This document shows positions 8,947 through 17,808 of a DNA stretch of 64,000 bases, piece after piece. Every line of letters starts with the position of its first letter. Position 1 is the first letter of the stretch. The notes under the pieces are model-generated. The model had not been told where the DNA came from and made no database searches. It worked only from the letters and a program-made list of their open reading frames with translations. Both the position numbers and the translations under genes were made by a program. Source of the DNA: Lampropedia puyangensis (lineage in GTDB: Bacteria; Pseudomonadota; Gammaproteobacteria; Burkholderiales; Burkholderiaceae_C); NCBI RefSeq assembly GCF_004833285.1, contig NZ_STFG01000002.1:1-64000 (forward strand), written 5' to 3'.

Positions 8947-10208
8947 GTGATCTGCGCTACGAAGCCACGTATCTGATTGAGACGCCATTTGAGCCGGCCA
9001 AAGTGGCTGAAGTCATTGCCGGAGAGCAATCCAGTGGGACTTTTACCCGCGTTCCTGGTGAGACTGACGATTTGCGCGCCCGTGCCCGTGCTGATGTGTT
9101 GTCGATTGAGTTGCTGGAGCAGGTCAGCACACCATCGCTGTCTAACGCATTTTTAGAGCGCAAGGGCGTGCAAGGGCCATGGCAGCGCGCGAGGGTGCGG
9201 TTGTCTTTTCCGGCAGACAACGTGGGCGCCAATTTGCCTACCTTGGTGGCTACGGTTTCCGGCAATTTGTACGATTTGGGTGAGGTGACTGGGCTGCGGC
9301 TTGAATCGCTGAGCTTGCCTGCTGCCTACCGTGATCAATTCGACAAGCCTCGCGTTGGTATTGCAGGTACTCGCCAAGCCACTGGTGTGGCACAAGGTGC
9401 GTTGGTTGGCACCATCATCAAACCCAATGTTGGGTTCACGGCCGAGCAGACGGCAGAGCTGGTGGCGCAACTGTGCGCGGCAGGGGTGGATTTCATTAAG
9501 GACGATGAAGTATGCGCCAACCCCGCGCATGCCCCTTTGGCCGCACGCGTACCGGCTGTGATGCGGGTAGTGCGTGAACACGCTGAACGCACAGGCAAGC
9601 ACGTGATGGTGGCATTCAACATCAGCGATGAAATTGATCCGATGCGTCGTCATGCGGATTTGGTCGTTGCTGAAGGTGGCAGTTGCGTGATGGCTAGCCT
9701 CAATTGGGTTGGGCATGCGGGCATGCAAACATTGCGTCGGCATACGCCCTTGGCTATTCATGGGCACCGCAATGGCTATGGCGCATGGTCACGCCATCCG
9801 CTGTTGGGCATGTCGATTCCTGCCTACCAAACTTTGTGGCGTTTGGCAGGGGTTGACCACTTGCATGTGCATGGAGTGCAAGGCAAATTTGCGCAACCCG
9901 ATGCGGAGGTGATTGAAGGCATCCACGATTGCTACCAACCCTTGGCGGGCGATGCCTCTGATGTGAGCATGCCGATTGTTTCTTCAGGTCAATGGGCTGG
10001 TACGGTGCCTGCCACTTTTGCTGCTGCGCAAAGCGATGACGTGGTGTTCATGTCCGGTGGTGGTGTGCTGGCGCATCCCGATGGCGCTGCTGCTGGTGTC
10101 GCCAGTATTCGGCAAGCGTGGGCGGCAACGATGGCGGGGCAAGATATTTTTGCTGATGGCCCCCAGCCATCTGAGCTGGCGCGCGCATTGGCTTTCTTTG
10201 GCCATTGA
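8943..10208 (+). CDS. RuBisCO-like protein (form IV), probable acid-sugar phosphate enolisation/decarboxylation enzyme
   Basis: The 421-aa protein has a RuBisCO large-chain N-domain (about 1-130) and TIM barrel (about 140-415). Against true RuBisCO it keeps K160 (K175 position), the carbamylated Lys and metal ligands in FIKDDE (K186, D188, E189), H275-R276 (H294-R295), a His in HLHVHG, K315 (loop-6 K334) and the phosphate-binding SGGGVLAHP. The second Lys of the KPK motif is Asn (N162). It is thus a metal-dependent RuBisCO-like enzyme rather than a CO2-fixing RuBisCO. Family knowledge: members paired with DUF1537 kinases include 3-oxo-isoapionate-4-phosphate decarboxylase and transcarboxylase/hydrolase of D-apiose breakdown. 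It overlaps the VOC gene and precedes the kinase by 59 bases. The substrate here is unproven. Confidence 0.88.
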   Translation: MSDLRYEATYLIETPFEPAKVAEVIAGEQSSGTFTRVPGETDDLRARARADVLSIELLEQVSTPSLSNAFLERKGVQGPWQRARVRLSFPADNVGANLPTLVATVSGNLYDLGEVTGLRLESLSLPAAYRDQFDKPRVGIAGTRQATGVAQGALVGTIIKPNVGFTAEQTAELVAQLCAAGVDFIKDDEVCANPAHAPLAARVPAVMRVVREHAERTGKHVMVAFNISDEIDPMRRHADLVVAEGGSCVMASLNWVGHAGMQTLRRHTPLAIHGHRNGYGAWSRHPLLGMSIPAYQTLWRLAGVDHLHVHGVQGKFAQPDAEVIEGIHDCYQPLAGDASDVSMPIVSSGQWAGTVPATFAAAQSDDVVFMSGGGVLAHPDGAAAGVASIRQAWAATMAGQDIFADGPQPSELARALAFFGH

Positions 10209-10267
10209 GCATAGACGGCTGAGGCGGGTTTTAGGGTAGTGTCTTTGAGACAACGGGTGTTTGCACA

Positions 10268-11689
10268 ATGAATTCTTCATGCATTTCTGGGGCTGTCGGG
10301 CAGGGCGTAGCCGATTTGGTTTTAGCTTCTATTCCTCTGGCTTGGTATGGCGATGACTTCACGGGTGCAACCGATACCTTGTCTGTCGTTGCGCGCGCAG
10401 GGTTGCGCACAGTGCTGTTTCTGCGTGTACCGACCCCAGCGCAACAGCACGCTGTGGGCGCCTTGGACGCAGTTGGAATCGCAGGCACCGCACGCTCATT
10501 GACGCCAGAGGCCATGCGACAAGAGTTGCTGCCTGTTCAGCAATTTTTTGCGCAGTTGCGGCCACGCGTGGTGCACTACAAACTGTGTTCAACGTGGGAT
10601 AGCGCTGCGCATGTGGGCAATCTCCATGTAGCAATGCATGCATTGTTACCAGCCGTCCAATCCAAGTGGGTTCCGATGGTTGGTGGGCAACCCAGCTTAG
10701 GGCGCTATTGTGCGTTCAGCCACTTGTTTGCGCAGGCTGGTGCAGGGGGGGCCGTGCAGCGCATCGATCGCCACCCGACTATGGCTGAACATCCGGTTAC
10801 GCCCATGCGCGAGTCTGATTTACGCCTGCATCTTGCCACTCAGGGGTTCATGCACATGCGCCATGTCCATCTTCCCTGTTATGCCTTGGGGCCGCAGGAT
10901 GTTGATGCGATACAGACTCAATGGCTTGAGCAGTTGCCGCAAGATGCGGATGCGATGCCTGTGCTCTTTGATGCAACCGAGCCAGCACAACTGCACATGC
11001 TGGGGAAAGTGCTGTGGCAGCGTGCCCTGTCGCAGCGGGTATTGGCACTGGGCTCCAGCAGCGTAGCGCAAGCTTTGATTGCTTATTGGCAAACGCTGCC
11101 ATCCGCACAGCAACCGGTGGCTGTGGCAGCTACTGGCGATGCTGTCGTCAAGCCGCGGCAGCCCGGCCCTGCATTCGTGTTTGCAGGCAGCCTCTCACCT
11201 GTTACGGCGCAGCAAATTGAGGCCGCACACAGCTATCGGAGAATTCATGTCGATGCCGCGCGCTTGTTGCACGACCATGCTTATGCACAAGCGGTGGTGG
11301 TTGAGGCCAGCGAGGCACTGGCACAAGGCCATCACACCTTGGTCTACACCCGCCCGCAAAGCTGCGACGTGGCAGATCGTTTACCTCAAGCGCAGGCGGC
11401 AGACCTTGCCCGTCAGAGTGCGCTATTGGTTGCGCAGGTGTTGCAACGCAAGGCGCAGTTGCAACCAGCGTTTGCGGTGCGGCGTATTGGTATTGCTGGT
11501 GGTGATACGTCCAGCCATATCACGCGCGCACTGGATATGTGGGCCCTGTCATACGCTTCACGCCTGGCTGAGGGGGTGACACTGTGCACGATCCACAGCA
11601 ACCAGCCAGCTTTCGATGGTGCGGAAATCATGCTCAAAGGCGGGCAAGTTGGTGATGTGGATTTACTGCAGCGTTTTGCACAAGAGTAA
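10268..11689 (+). CDS. Four-carbon acid sugar kinase family protein (DUF1537, OiaK/OtnK-like)
   Basis: The 473-aa protein has the DUF1537 N-domain motif YGDDFTGATD (about residues 27-36). It also has the KLCSTWDSAAHVGN segment that binds the acid sugar and a C-terminal nucleotide-binding domain with GIAGGDTSSHI near residue 415. Family knowledge: these enzymes phosphorylate oxo-acid sugars such as 3-oxo-tetronates and 3-oxo-isoapionate with ATP. As the last gene of the operon it would supply the phosphorylated substrate to the RuBisCO-like enzyme encoded before it. No classical ribosome binding site precedes the ATG at 10268 and the first 20 residues are not conserved, so a later non-ATG start is possible. 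No dehydrogenase to make the 3-oxo acid is encoded nearby. Confidence 0.87.
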   Translation: MNSSCISGAVGQGVADLVLASIPLAWYGDDFTGATDTLSVVARAGLRTVLFLRVPTPAQQHAVGALDAVGIAGTARSLTPEAMRQELLPVQQFFAQLRPRVVHYKLCSTWDSAAHVGNLHVAMHALLPAVQSKWVPMVGGQPSLGRYCAFSHLFAQAGAGGAVQRIDRHPTMAEHPVTPMRESDLRLHLATQGFMHMRHVHLPCYALGPQDVDAIQTQWLEQLPQDADAMPVLFDATEPAQLHMLGKVLWQRALSQRVLALGSSSVAQALIAYWQTLPSAQQPVAVAATGDAVVKPRQPGPAFVFAGSLSPVTAQQIEAAHSYRRIHVDAARLLHDHAYAQAVVVEASEALAQGHHTLVYTRPQSCDVADRLPQAQAADLARQSALLVAQVLQRKAQLQPAFAVRRIGIAGGDTSSHITRALDMWALSYASRLAEGVTLCTIHSNQPAFDGAEIMLKGGQVGDVDLLQRFAQE

Positions 11690-11820
11690 GCAAACGAACG
11701 AACGCCTTCGGTGTAGTTCATCTCATCGCTGGGGGTGCACAAGGGGTGAATGGGGTGGCGCTGGCAGATTTGAGCCGAGTTCGCATCAGCACCTTGTTTA
11801 TTCAAAAAAAACGGTTGGTG

Positions 11821-13233
11821 TTAACTTGCGTTTGGCATCTCACTGGGGGTGAATACGACACGGGCATTCAAGCCAATGCATGCACCTGTACTGTCAAGCC
11901 GATTGTGTAGGCTGATATCAGCCTGCATTGAGTCTACGATTTCATGGCAGATGGTAAGGCCTAATCCACCGGAGGACGTGCCCACGGAAGAGAATGCCGT
12001 GAATACGCTATGTATTGCGTCAGGTGCAATGCCAGTGCCACTGTCCCACACCTGCAGTTCGACTTCCCTGGGGCGTGGGTGCACACGGATGCCAAGCGCG
12101 CCGTTCTTGGGTGTATGCCGTATGGCGTTGTGAAGCAGATTGGAGATGAGCTCTCCCAGCATCCAGGGGTGGCCATTCACATAGGCCTTTTCGGCGTCAA
12201 GTTCGAAGTCTAGGTTTTTTTCTGCAATCAGCGGAGACAAATCGACAGCCGCTTCGCGAGCCAGCATGCTGAGGTCGCATACTTCTTGAGGACCACTGAC
12301 GCGAAGTTGCTCTACTTTGGCTAGTGACAGCAGTTGGTTCGCTAAGCCAGTGGCGCGGTCAACGGTCGTAGACATTTCGCCAAGGATTTCTCTGGCTGGC
12401 GCATCGCCTTTAAGCCCTGATTGAACTTGTGTTTTGAGTACAGCCAATGGTGTGCGCAATTGGTGCGAAGCATTCGCTACGAAGCGTTGTTGGTGGTTGA
12501 GCTGCCGTTGCAGTCTGGTCATCAGGCCGTTCAATGCACGAATGAATGGCTGCAGCTCGCGTGGCGCCATGGGAGGGGCCACTGGTGAGAGGTCATCGGC
12601 TGCACGTTGGTCGAGCTGTCGACGCAACGCATCGATGGGCTGAAGTGCACGTGAGACGACATACAGCGTGATCGATACGATCACAACCAAAAGTAGTGCT
12701 TGACGCATCAATGTCTCTATAAAAATGGAACGTGCGAGCAATGCACGGTAACCTTGGGTTTCGGCTACTTGAACCAATGCAGTGCCGCGGGGGCTGTTGC
12801 TGACCACTGGCTGAAAAAGTGCTGCAACTCTGACGGGCTCGCCGTTATAGGAGTCCTCATAGATGTGCGCTAGTAAAGGGTACAACGCTGATTTGTTTGC
12901 CTTGCCTGAATAGATAGGCAGATCGCGATCTCCGTCGAGGAACTGGCCATCAAGATCTGTGATGCGGTAGATCATTCGACTGGAGTAGGACGCTTCGTAG
13001 ATTTCGAGTGCGGCGTAGGGCAGCGATGCCTTGAGCTCACCATTTTCAATACGCAGCAAGTCCCCGATGGAGTGGACCGATGCAATGAGCATGCGGTCGT
13101 AGGCAGCGTTTACCGACTTGAGCGTATTGCGATACAGCCAGAAAGAATCAACAACAATCAGTAATGTGATTGGAAGGATGATCCACGCCAGCAAGTAAGC
13201 CCGTACCGACCGGCGGCGTGAGAACAGATGCAC
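11821..13233 (-). CDS. Sensor histidine kinase, TctE/QseC-like
   Basis: The 470-aa membrane sensor has a transmembrane helix at about 12-35, a periplasmic 2CSK_N-type domain (about 36-175), a second helix at about 178-196 and a HAMP-like linker. The dimerisation box has the phospho-acceptor H257 in NASHQLRTPLAVLK. The ATPase domain carries ELISNLLHNAIRHTP (N box), WDSGTGIA (G1) and GGLGLTIC (G2). The start is GTG at 13233, only 3 bases after the response regulator stop; a GGAG sequence inside the regulator end serves as ribosome site. With its regulator it lies divergent from the PhnDCEE-GlpD operon, which it probably controls. The signal is unknown; TctE relatives often sense the substrate through the cognate binding protein. 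Confidence 0.88.
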   Translation of the reverse strand: MHLFSRRRSVRAYLLAWIILPITLLIVVDSFWLYRNTLKSVNAAYDRMLIASVHSIGDLLRIENGELKASLPYAALEIYEASYSSRMIYRITDLDGQFLDGDRDLPIYSGKANKSALYPLLAHIYEDSYNGEPVRVAALFQPVVSNSPRGTALVQVAETQGYRALLARSIFIETLMRQALLLVVIVSITLYVVSRALQPIDALRRQLDQRAADDLSPVAPPMAPRELQPFIRALNGLMTRLQRQLNHQQRFVANASHQLRTPLAVLKTQVQSGLKGDAPAREILGEMSTTVDRATGLANQLLSLAKVEQLRVSGPQEVCDLSMLAREAAVDLSPLIAEKNLDFELDAEKAYVNGHPWMLGELISNLLHNAIRHTPKNGALGIRVHPRPREVELQVWDSGTGIAPDAIHSVFTAFSSVGTSSGGLGLTICHEIVDSMQADISLHNRLDSTGACIGLNARVVFTPSEMPNAS

Positions 13234-13236
13234 TCT

Positions 13237-13920
13237 TTAATCTCCGTCGACGTCTGCGCGTGCGCGCAGAAGATAGCCGAGTCCGCGCAGCGTCATGATT
13301 TCCGTGTCGGTATGCAGGAGTTTTTTACGAAGACGGTGAACCACGACCTCAACGGCTTCAATCTGAGTGTTCTCTTCCAGTGGAAACACAAGTCGGAATA
13401 ACCGTTCCTTTGTGACTGCGTGGCCGGGCTTGGCGATCAGTGCTTTTAACAAAGCGTGTTCACGGGGGGTGAACTCCAGTGGTTGATTGTCGCAATAGAA
13501 GGCGCCAGATTCGCGCTCAAATTGGAGGCGACCGCAGCACACATAACGCTCCATGACATTGTTTTTGCGGCGTAGCAGCGCCCGTATGCGGGCATCCAAC
13601 TCGTCAAGGTCGAATGGCTTTGCCAAGTAGTCGTCGGCCCCAGCGTTGAGCCCGACCACGCGATCGCCCACCGCACCACGTGCGGTCAGCACGATGACTG
13701 GCGTATGGATTTCTTGTGAGCGGATGCGCTGTAGAAGATGCAAGCCATCCAATCCGGGGATGTTGAGATCCAACACCACCAAATCGCCTATCCCGTCCTT
13801 AATGTGCGATAGCGCGCTGATGCCATCAGCGCAATGCGTGACTTCAAAGCCGCGTCGCTCAAGCGCGCGAAACAGGGCGCGCGACATATCGATGTCGTCC
13901 TCCACCAGCAGAATGTGCAT
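13237..13920 (-). CDS. OmpR/PhoB-family response regulator, TctD-like
   Basis: The 227-aa protein has a receiver domain with the acidic pocket EDD (7-9), phosphorylated D51 in VVLDLNIPG and the Lys in YLAKPFD. A C-terminal winged helix (about 125-220) ends with the family feature TLRGLGYLL. It is the first gene of a two-gene operon with the kinase. The divergent operon at 14246 has three 11-bp-spaced GAAAG repeats in its control region, which fit the tandem head-to-tail binding of OmpR-type regulators. Regulation of that operon is inferred from position and repeats. Confidence 0.93.
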   Translation of the reverse strand: MHILLVEDDIDMSRALFRALERRGFEVTHCADGISALSHIKDGIGDLVVLDLNIPGLDGLHLLQRIRSQEIHTPVIVLTARGAVGDRVVGLNAGADDYLAKPFDLDELDARIRALLRRKNNVMERYVCCGRLQFERESGAFYCDNQPLEFTPREHALLKALIAKPGHAVTKERLFRLVFPLEENTQIEAVEVVVHRLRKKLLHTDTEIMTLRGLGYLLRARADVDGD

Positions 13921-14058
13921 GATCTACGGAATGTTTTATCGTTAACCGGCTGACTTTATACCGACAAACTGATGGCGTCAAACTCGCCAGTTTTCTTTGA
14001 ACAGGCGCTACGTGCAACTTGCATGCGAGTGTCAGATGAATGGTTGATGGACAGTAAA

Positions 14059-14089
14059 TTGAAAGCTTTTGGAAAGCATTCTGAAAGGA
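14059..14089 (+). promoter_or_regulatory. Three direct GAAAG repeats at 11-bp spacing, candidate OmpR-type regulator site
   Basis: GAAAG occurs at 14061-14065, 14072-14076 and 14083-14087, exactly one helical turn apart, in contexts TTGAAAGC, TGGAAAGC and CTGAAAGG. OmpR/PhoB-family regulators bind such tandem repeats on one face of the DNA. The site lies in the 325-base gap between the response regulator gene (start 13920) and the PhnD-like gene (start 14246). It is about 157 bases before the latter, suited to activation. The rest of this gap shows no gene; the promoter elements are not clear. Confidence 0.6.
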
Positions 14090-14245
14090 AACTCGGTTTT
14101 TGAGAGTGGGGGGGCATGTGAAAAATGGCGTTGCTCGCCTACACTTTGCTACATCCACCTGTTCGCAATAGGAATTGATGCACAACCAGTTTGTGCTGCG
14201 GATCGGGATATGGCCACTATTACAAACCATCCATCAGGAGACAGC

Positions 14246-15241
14246 ATGACAAACCGGCTGACCAAGACCTTGCTTGCACTGGCAGTAGCTTTCGCTATGC
14301 CTGCAGTTTCTTTCGCACAGGATACCTGTAGCAATCGCGGCGACCTGGACGAGCAGTACTGCGACGATAACCACGACTTGACTGCGGATACGCCAACCGA
14401 TCCGAAAAAGCTCAAAACGCCCAATACGTTGGTGTTCACTTTCACTCCGGTGGAAGATCCTGCTGTTTACGACAAGATTTTCAAACCTTTCACCGACTAT
14501 TTGTCACAGTGCACAGCCAAGAAAGTGGTGTTCTTCCAAGTGCAGTCGAATGCCGCCGAGATTGAAGCCATGCGTTCAGGTCGTTTGCACGTGGGTGGCT
14601 TCTCGCCTGGCCCGACTAACTTTGCCGTGAACATTGCCGGGGCAGTTCCATTTGCGGTGATTGGCGATGCCAATGGTTACCAAGGCTACACGCTCAATGT
14701 GATCGTGCGCAAGGACAGCGCGATCCAAACGATGGAAGACCTTAAAGGCAAGAAAGTTGCACATACGGCCCCTTCGTCGAATTCGGGGCACATGGCTCCT
14801 GTCGCGTTGTTCCCTGCGCTTGGTGTGACGCCTGATAAAGACTACAAAGTTCTTTTCTCAGGCAAGCATGACCAATCCATTTTGGGGGTGAATTCTGGCG
14901 ATTACGACGCTGCCGCAGTAGCATCTGATGTGTTTGACCGCATGGTCGAGCGTGGCGTTATCAGTGCTGACAATTTTCGCGTGATCTGGAGTAGCGAGAA
15001 GTTTCCAACGCAGGACTTTGCCTACGCGCATGACCTGGAGCCCAACTTCCGTGACAAGATGCTCCAATGCTTCTACGACTATCGCTTTACCGATGAGTTG
15101 AAGAAGGCGTTTGCTGGCGCCGACCGTTTCTATCCGATCAATTACAAAAAGGATTTTGAGATGGTGCGTTTTGTGGCCCGCTCTGCAGGTGAGTCCTTCA
15201 ATCGCGCAGCTTACGACAAGCAAAACGCCGGCAAAAAATAA
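14246..15241 (+). CDS. PhnD-like periplasmic binding protein (phosphate/phosphonate/organophosphate)
   Basis: The 331-aa exported protein is a PhnD-family member. The ATG at 14246 has CAGGAG 5 bases upstream; the longer frame to 14069 is not supported. The signal peptide LLALAVAFAMPAVSFA is cut before QDTCSN. A 34-residue acidic tail with two Cys (DTCSNRGDLDEQYC) precedes the binding domain, which is unusual. The domain carries FTFTPVEDPAVYDKIFKPF and the oxyanion-binding loop TAPSSNSGHMAP (about residues 171-182), matching the Ser/Thr-rich loop that holds the phosphoryl or phosphonyl group in PhnD. With GlpD in the same operon, a glycerol-phosphate-like ligand is a reasonable guess; phosphonate and phosphite remain possible. 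Confidence 0.85.
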   Translation: MTNRLTKTLLALAVAFAMPAVSFAQDTCSNRGDLDEQYCDDNHDLTADTPTDPKKLKTPNTLVFTFTPVEDPAVYDKIFKPFTDYLSQCTAKKVVFFQVQSNAAEIEAMRSGRLHVGGFSPGPTNFAVNIAGAVPFAVIGDANGYQGYTLNVIVRKDSAIQTMEDLKGKKVAHTAPSSNSGHMAPVALFPALGVTPDKDYKVLFSGKHDQSILGVNSGDYDAAAVASDVFDRMVERGVISADNFRVIWSSEKFPTQDFAYAHDLEPNFRDKMLQCFYDYRFTDELKKAFAGADRFYPINYKKDFEMVRFVARSAGESFNRAAYDKQNAGKK

Positions 15242-15320
15242 CCTGCGTTTTTCACATGAGAGCCGTTTGCCTCTAGTGCGCTCGGCTTTCCCCATCCATA
15301 CGCTACATACCCTAGCAAAA

Positions 15321-15365
15321 CAGCCCGGCATAACGCTTGGGCTGCGGTTGACTGCAGCTTGCAGT
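15321..15365 (+). repeat. Two small hairpins between phnD-like and phnC-like genes
   Basis: CAGCCC (15321-15326) pairs with GGGCTG (15339-15344), and ACTGCA-GCT-TGCAGT at 15351-15365 forms a second hairpin. No T-run follows. As in the other importer operon, they may stabilise the binding-protein message and lower expression of the genes after it. Confidence 0.4.
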
Positions 15366-15401
15366 TAGCGCCGCATACACCGAAGAAAGAACGCTCCGCG
15401 T

Positions 15402-16172
15402 ATGTCACACGCTATCGAAATTCAGGGGCTGGTCAAGGAATACAAGCCCGGCCACCCTATCCTCAAAGGCATTGACTTGAAGTTCGGCAATACTGGCTTG
15501 ATTGCCATCATTGGCCCTTCAGGAACAGGTAAGTCAACGCTGATTCGTTGCATCAACCGACTGGTCGATCCGAGCCGTGGGGAGATCTGGTTTGAGAGTG
15601 AAGGCAAGCGCGTCAATCTGGCAGAACTGCGCGGCCGTGCTTTGCGTCAAGCGCGTCGCCATATTGGCATGGTGTTTCAAGAGTACAACCTGGTGGAGCG
15701 ACTCACCGTGATGGAGAACTTGCTATGCGGGCGTTTGGGTTACACCAATGCGTGGACTGCTTGGCGCCGTAAGTTCTCCAAAGAAGATGTTGCGCATGCT
15801 TTTGAGTTGCTCGATACGGTGGGTTTGGGAAACTTTGCCAACCAGCGTGCGGATGCTTTGTCTGGTGGTCAGCGCCAGCGTGTTGGTATTGCGCGAGCAT
15901 TGATGCAGCGGCCACGTCTGTTGTTGGCCGATGAGCCCACGTCTTCGCTGGATCCGAAGACCTCTTTTGAAATAATTTCGCTGCTCAAGGAGCAAGGGCG
16001 TGCGCAACAAATTCCAGTGATCGTCAATATCCACGATGTCGAGCTGGCCAAGCGTTATGCAGATCGCATCATTGGCATGTCTGGTGGTCATGTGATTTAT
16101 GACGGCAATGCTGAAAACCTGTCCGATGATTTCCTCAAACAGATATACGGTGGCGAGGACTGGTTGGTATGA
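15402..16172 (+). CDS. PhnC-like ABC transporter ATPase
   Basis: The 256-aa ATPase is of the phosphonate importer family. It carries Walker [10 protein letters not shown] (about 39-47), Q-loop [16 protein letters not shown] signature LSGGQRQR (about 152-159), Walker [14 protein letters not shown] and switch His in NIHDVELAK. The insert [18 protein letters not shown] after the Q-loop is typical of PhnC. The gene overlaps the first PhnE-like gene by 4 bases (ATGA). The ribosome binding site is weak, so expression may be lower than that of the binding protein. Confidence 0.9.
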   Translation: MSHAIEIQGLVKEYKPGHPILKGIDLKFGNTGLIAIIGPSGTGKSTLIRCINRLVDPSRGEIWFESEGKRVNLAELRGRALRQARRHIGMVFQEYNLVERLTVMENLLCGRLGYTNAWTAWRRKFSKEDVAHAFELLDTVGLGNFANQRADALSGGQRQRVGIARALMQRPRLLLADEPTSSLDPKTSFEIISLLKEQGRAQQIPVIVNIHDVELAKRYADRIIGMSGGHVIYDGNAENLSDDFLKQIYGGEDWLV

Positions 16173-16963
16173 ATGCATCTGATAACAGCCGCGTCAGCCT
16201 TGCTTTCCAGCCACAGCTTTTGACGCGCATTGTCGGTTGGCTGCTTGTGCTGTATGCGATATATGCAGCGACCCAGTTGGGTTTCTCATGGGAGCGATTT
16301 TCATCGGGTTTAGCCAATGGCGCCAAGTTTATTGGTCGTATGTTTCCTCCCGATTTGAGTAAAGGCGACATTCTTTGGGACGGTATTAAAGAAACGCTGC
16401 AAATTGCGGTGCTTGCTTCATTGTTTGGCATTCTTTTGTCTTTGCCCATTGGCTTGTTAGGGGCGCGCAATCTGATGCCAGCATGGGTTTCATGGCCTGC
16501 CCGCGCGTTGGTGTCTATATGTCGTTCACTGCATCCGGTCATTGTTGCGATCTTGTTCGTCAAGGCTGTCGGCTTTGGTGCGTTGGCCGGTGTGTTGGCG
16601 TTGATCGTGGCTTCCATTGGATTTATTGGCAAATTGTTTGCCGAGGCGATTGAAGAGATTTCAATTAAGCAGGTTGAAGCGATTCGTGCCACGGGTGCAT
16701 CATTCATGAACGTGATTTTGTTTGGTGTTTTGCCGCAAGTGTTATCGCGCTTTGTAGGTTTCTCGACTTACCAATTGGACTCGAATTTGCGCAACTCAAC
16801 CATGGTGGGGATTGTGGGCGCAGGTGGAGTAGGCGGGGTTTTGTTCTCTGCTTTTCAACGGTTTGACTATGACTTTGTGTTCACCATTTTGGTCACGATC
16901 ATTACCATCATTGTCGTTGGCGAGTTGCTGGCAAATTCGGTGAAGAAGGTGTTCAATGTCTGA
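16169..16963 (+). CDS. PhnE-like ABC transporter permease, first copy
   Basis: This is a 264-aa inner-membrane permease. It contains the PhnE segment [22 protein letters not shown], of which [13 protein letters not shown] is diagnostic. [20 protein letters not shown], the EAA-like loop [17 protein letters not shown] (about residues 165-181) and the C-terminal [21 protein letters not shown] are also present. About six hydrophobic segments are visible. It overlaps both neighbours, PhnC by 4 bases and the second PhnE by 8 bases. Two permease genes imply a heterodimeric pore. Confidence 0.9.
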   Translation: MNASDNSRVSLAFQPQLLTRIVGWLLVLYAIYAATQLGFSWERFSSGLANGAKFIGRMFPPDLSKGDILWDGIKETLQIAVLASLFGILLSLPIGLLGARNLMPAWVSWPARALVSICRSLHPVIVAILFVKAVGFGALAGVLALIVASIGFIGKLFAEAIEEISIKQVEAIRATGASFMNVILFGVLPQVLSRFVGFSTYQLDSNLRNSTMVGIVGAGGVGGVLFSAFQRFDYDFVFTILVTIITIIVVGELLANSVKKVFNV

Positions 16964-17789
16964 TAACGCACTTCGTAACCCGCAGGCTGGGCTCAGCCCA
17001 GTGGAGCGTGAATGGAAACGCTATACGCCATTGCAGCGGGTACTGCGTTTCGCAGTTTGGCTTGCTATTGCACTGGCTGTTGTGCAGTCGCTGCGCTACA
17101 TTGAAATCATTCCTGAGTTCCTGTATGACGCCCCTGAGCAGATGGGAGACATGCTCAGTCGCATGTGGCCCATCGACTGGGGCTATTTTGCAACTGATGT
17201 GAAGGCAGGCTTGGTGGAGACCTTGCATATTGCAACCCTTGGGACGCTGTTGTCTATCGTGCTCGCCATTCCATTTGGCTTATTGGTTGCATCTAATTTG
17301 ACTCGCCATCGTGGTTTGAATCTTTTGGCGCGGATTGTGCTGGTCGCCAGTCGCTCGGTGAACTCATTGGTGTGGGCATTGCTGTTTCTTGCGATCTTTG
17401 GGCCAGGCCCGTTGGCAGGCACTTTAGCCATTGCATTTCGCTCTATTGGTTTTGTTGGAAAAATGACTGGCGAAACAATTGAGCAAATGCCACGCGGCCC
17501 CATTGAGGCTTTGCAGGCGGCAGGCGCGAGTAAGTTTTCCGAAATTTGGTATGGCTACTGGCCACAACTTAAGCCCGCTTTCATGTCTATCGTGTTGCTG
17601 CGTTGGGATATCAATGTGCGCGAGTCTGCCGTTTTGGGGATTGTTGGCGCTGGCGGTGTCGGGATGGTTCTTGATACGGCGATGAATCTGTTCCAATGGC
17701 CACGGGTGGCGACGGTGCTGGTGTCGATCTTTGCGATCGTGATTGTGACCGAAGTTGTGGTGACACAAATTCGCAAGCGTATCTTGTGA
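16956..17789 (+). CDS. PhnE-like ABC transporter permease, second copy
   Basis: The 277-aa permease is paralogous to the preceding one. It has a longer N-terminal stretch before the pore domain, then GLVETLHIATLGTLLSIVLA, a conserved SRSVNSLVWALLFLAIFG segment, an EAA-like loop (QMPRGPIEALQAAGASKFSE) and [21 protein letters not shown] near the end, with GIVGAGGVG shared by both copies. It is followed after 19 bases by the GlpD-like gene. The pair together with the PhnC-like ATPase and PhnD-like binding protein make a complete importer. Confidence 0.9.
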   Translation: MSDNALRNPQAGLSPVEREWKRYTPLQRVLRFAVWLAIALAVVQSLRYIEIIPEFLYDAPEQMGDMLSRMWPIDWGYFATDVKAGLVETLHIATLGTLLSIVLAIPFGLLVASNLTRHRGLNLLARIVLVASRSVNSLVWALLFLAIFGPGPLAGTLAIAFRSIGFVGKMTGETIEQMPRGPIEALQAAGASKFSEIWYGYWPQLKPAFMSIVLLRWDINVRESAVLGIVGAGGVGMVLDTAMNLFQWPRVATVLVSIFAIVIVTEVVVTQIRKRIL

Positions 17790-17808
17790 ATCACTAAAGG
17801 TTGAAGGC

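Noticed and set aside
8943-10208. True RuBisCO and CO2 fixation
   Set aside because: The KPK motif is KPN, other catalytic positions differ, and no small subunit, phosphoribulokinase or carboxysome gene is present.
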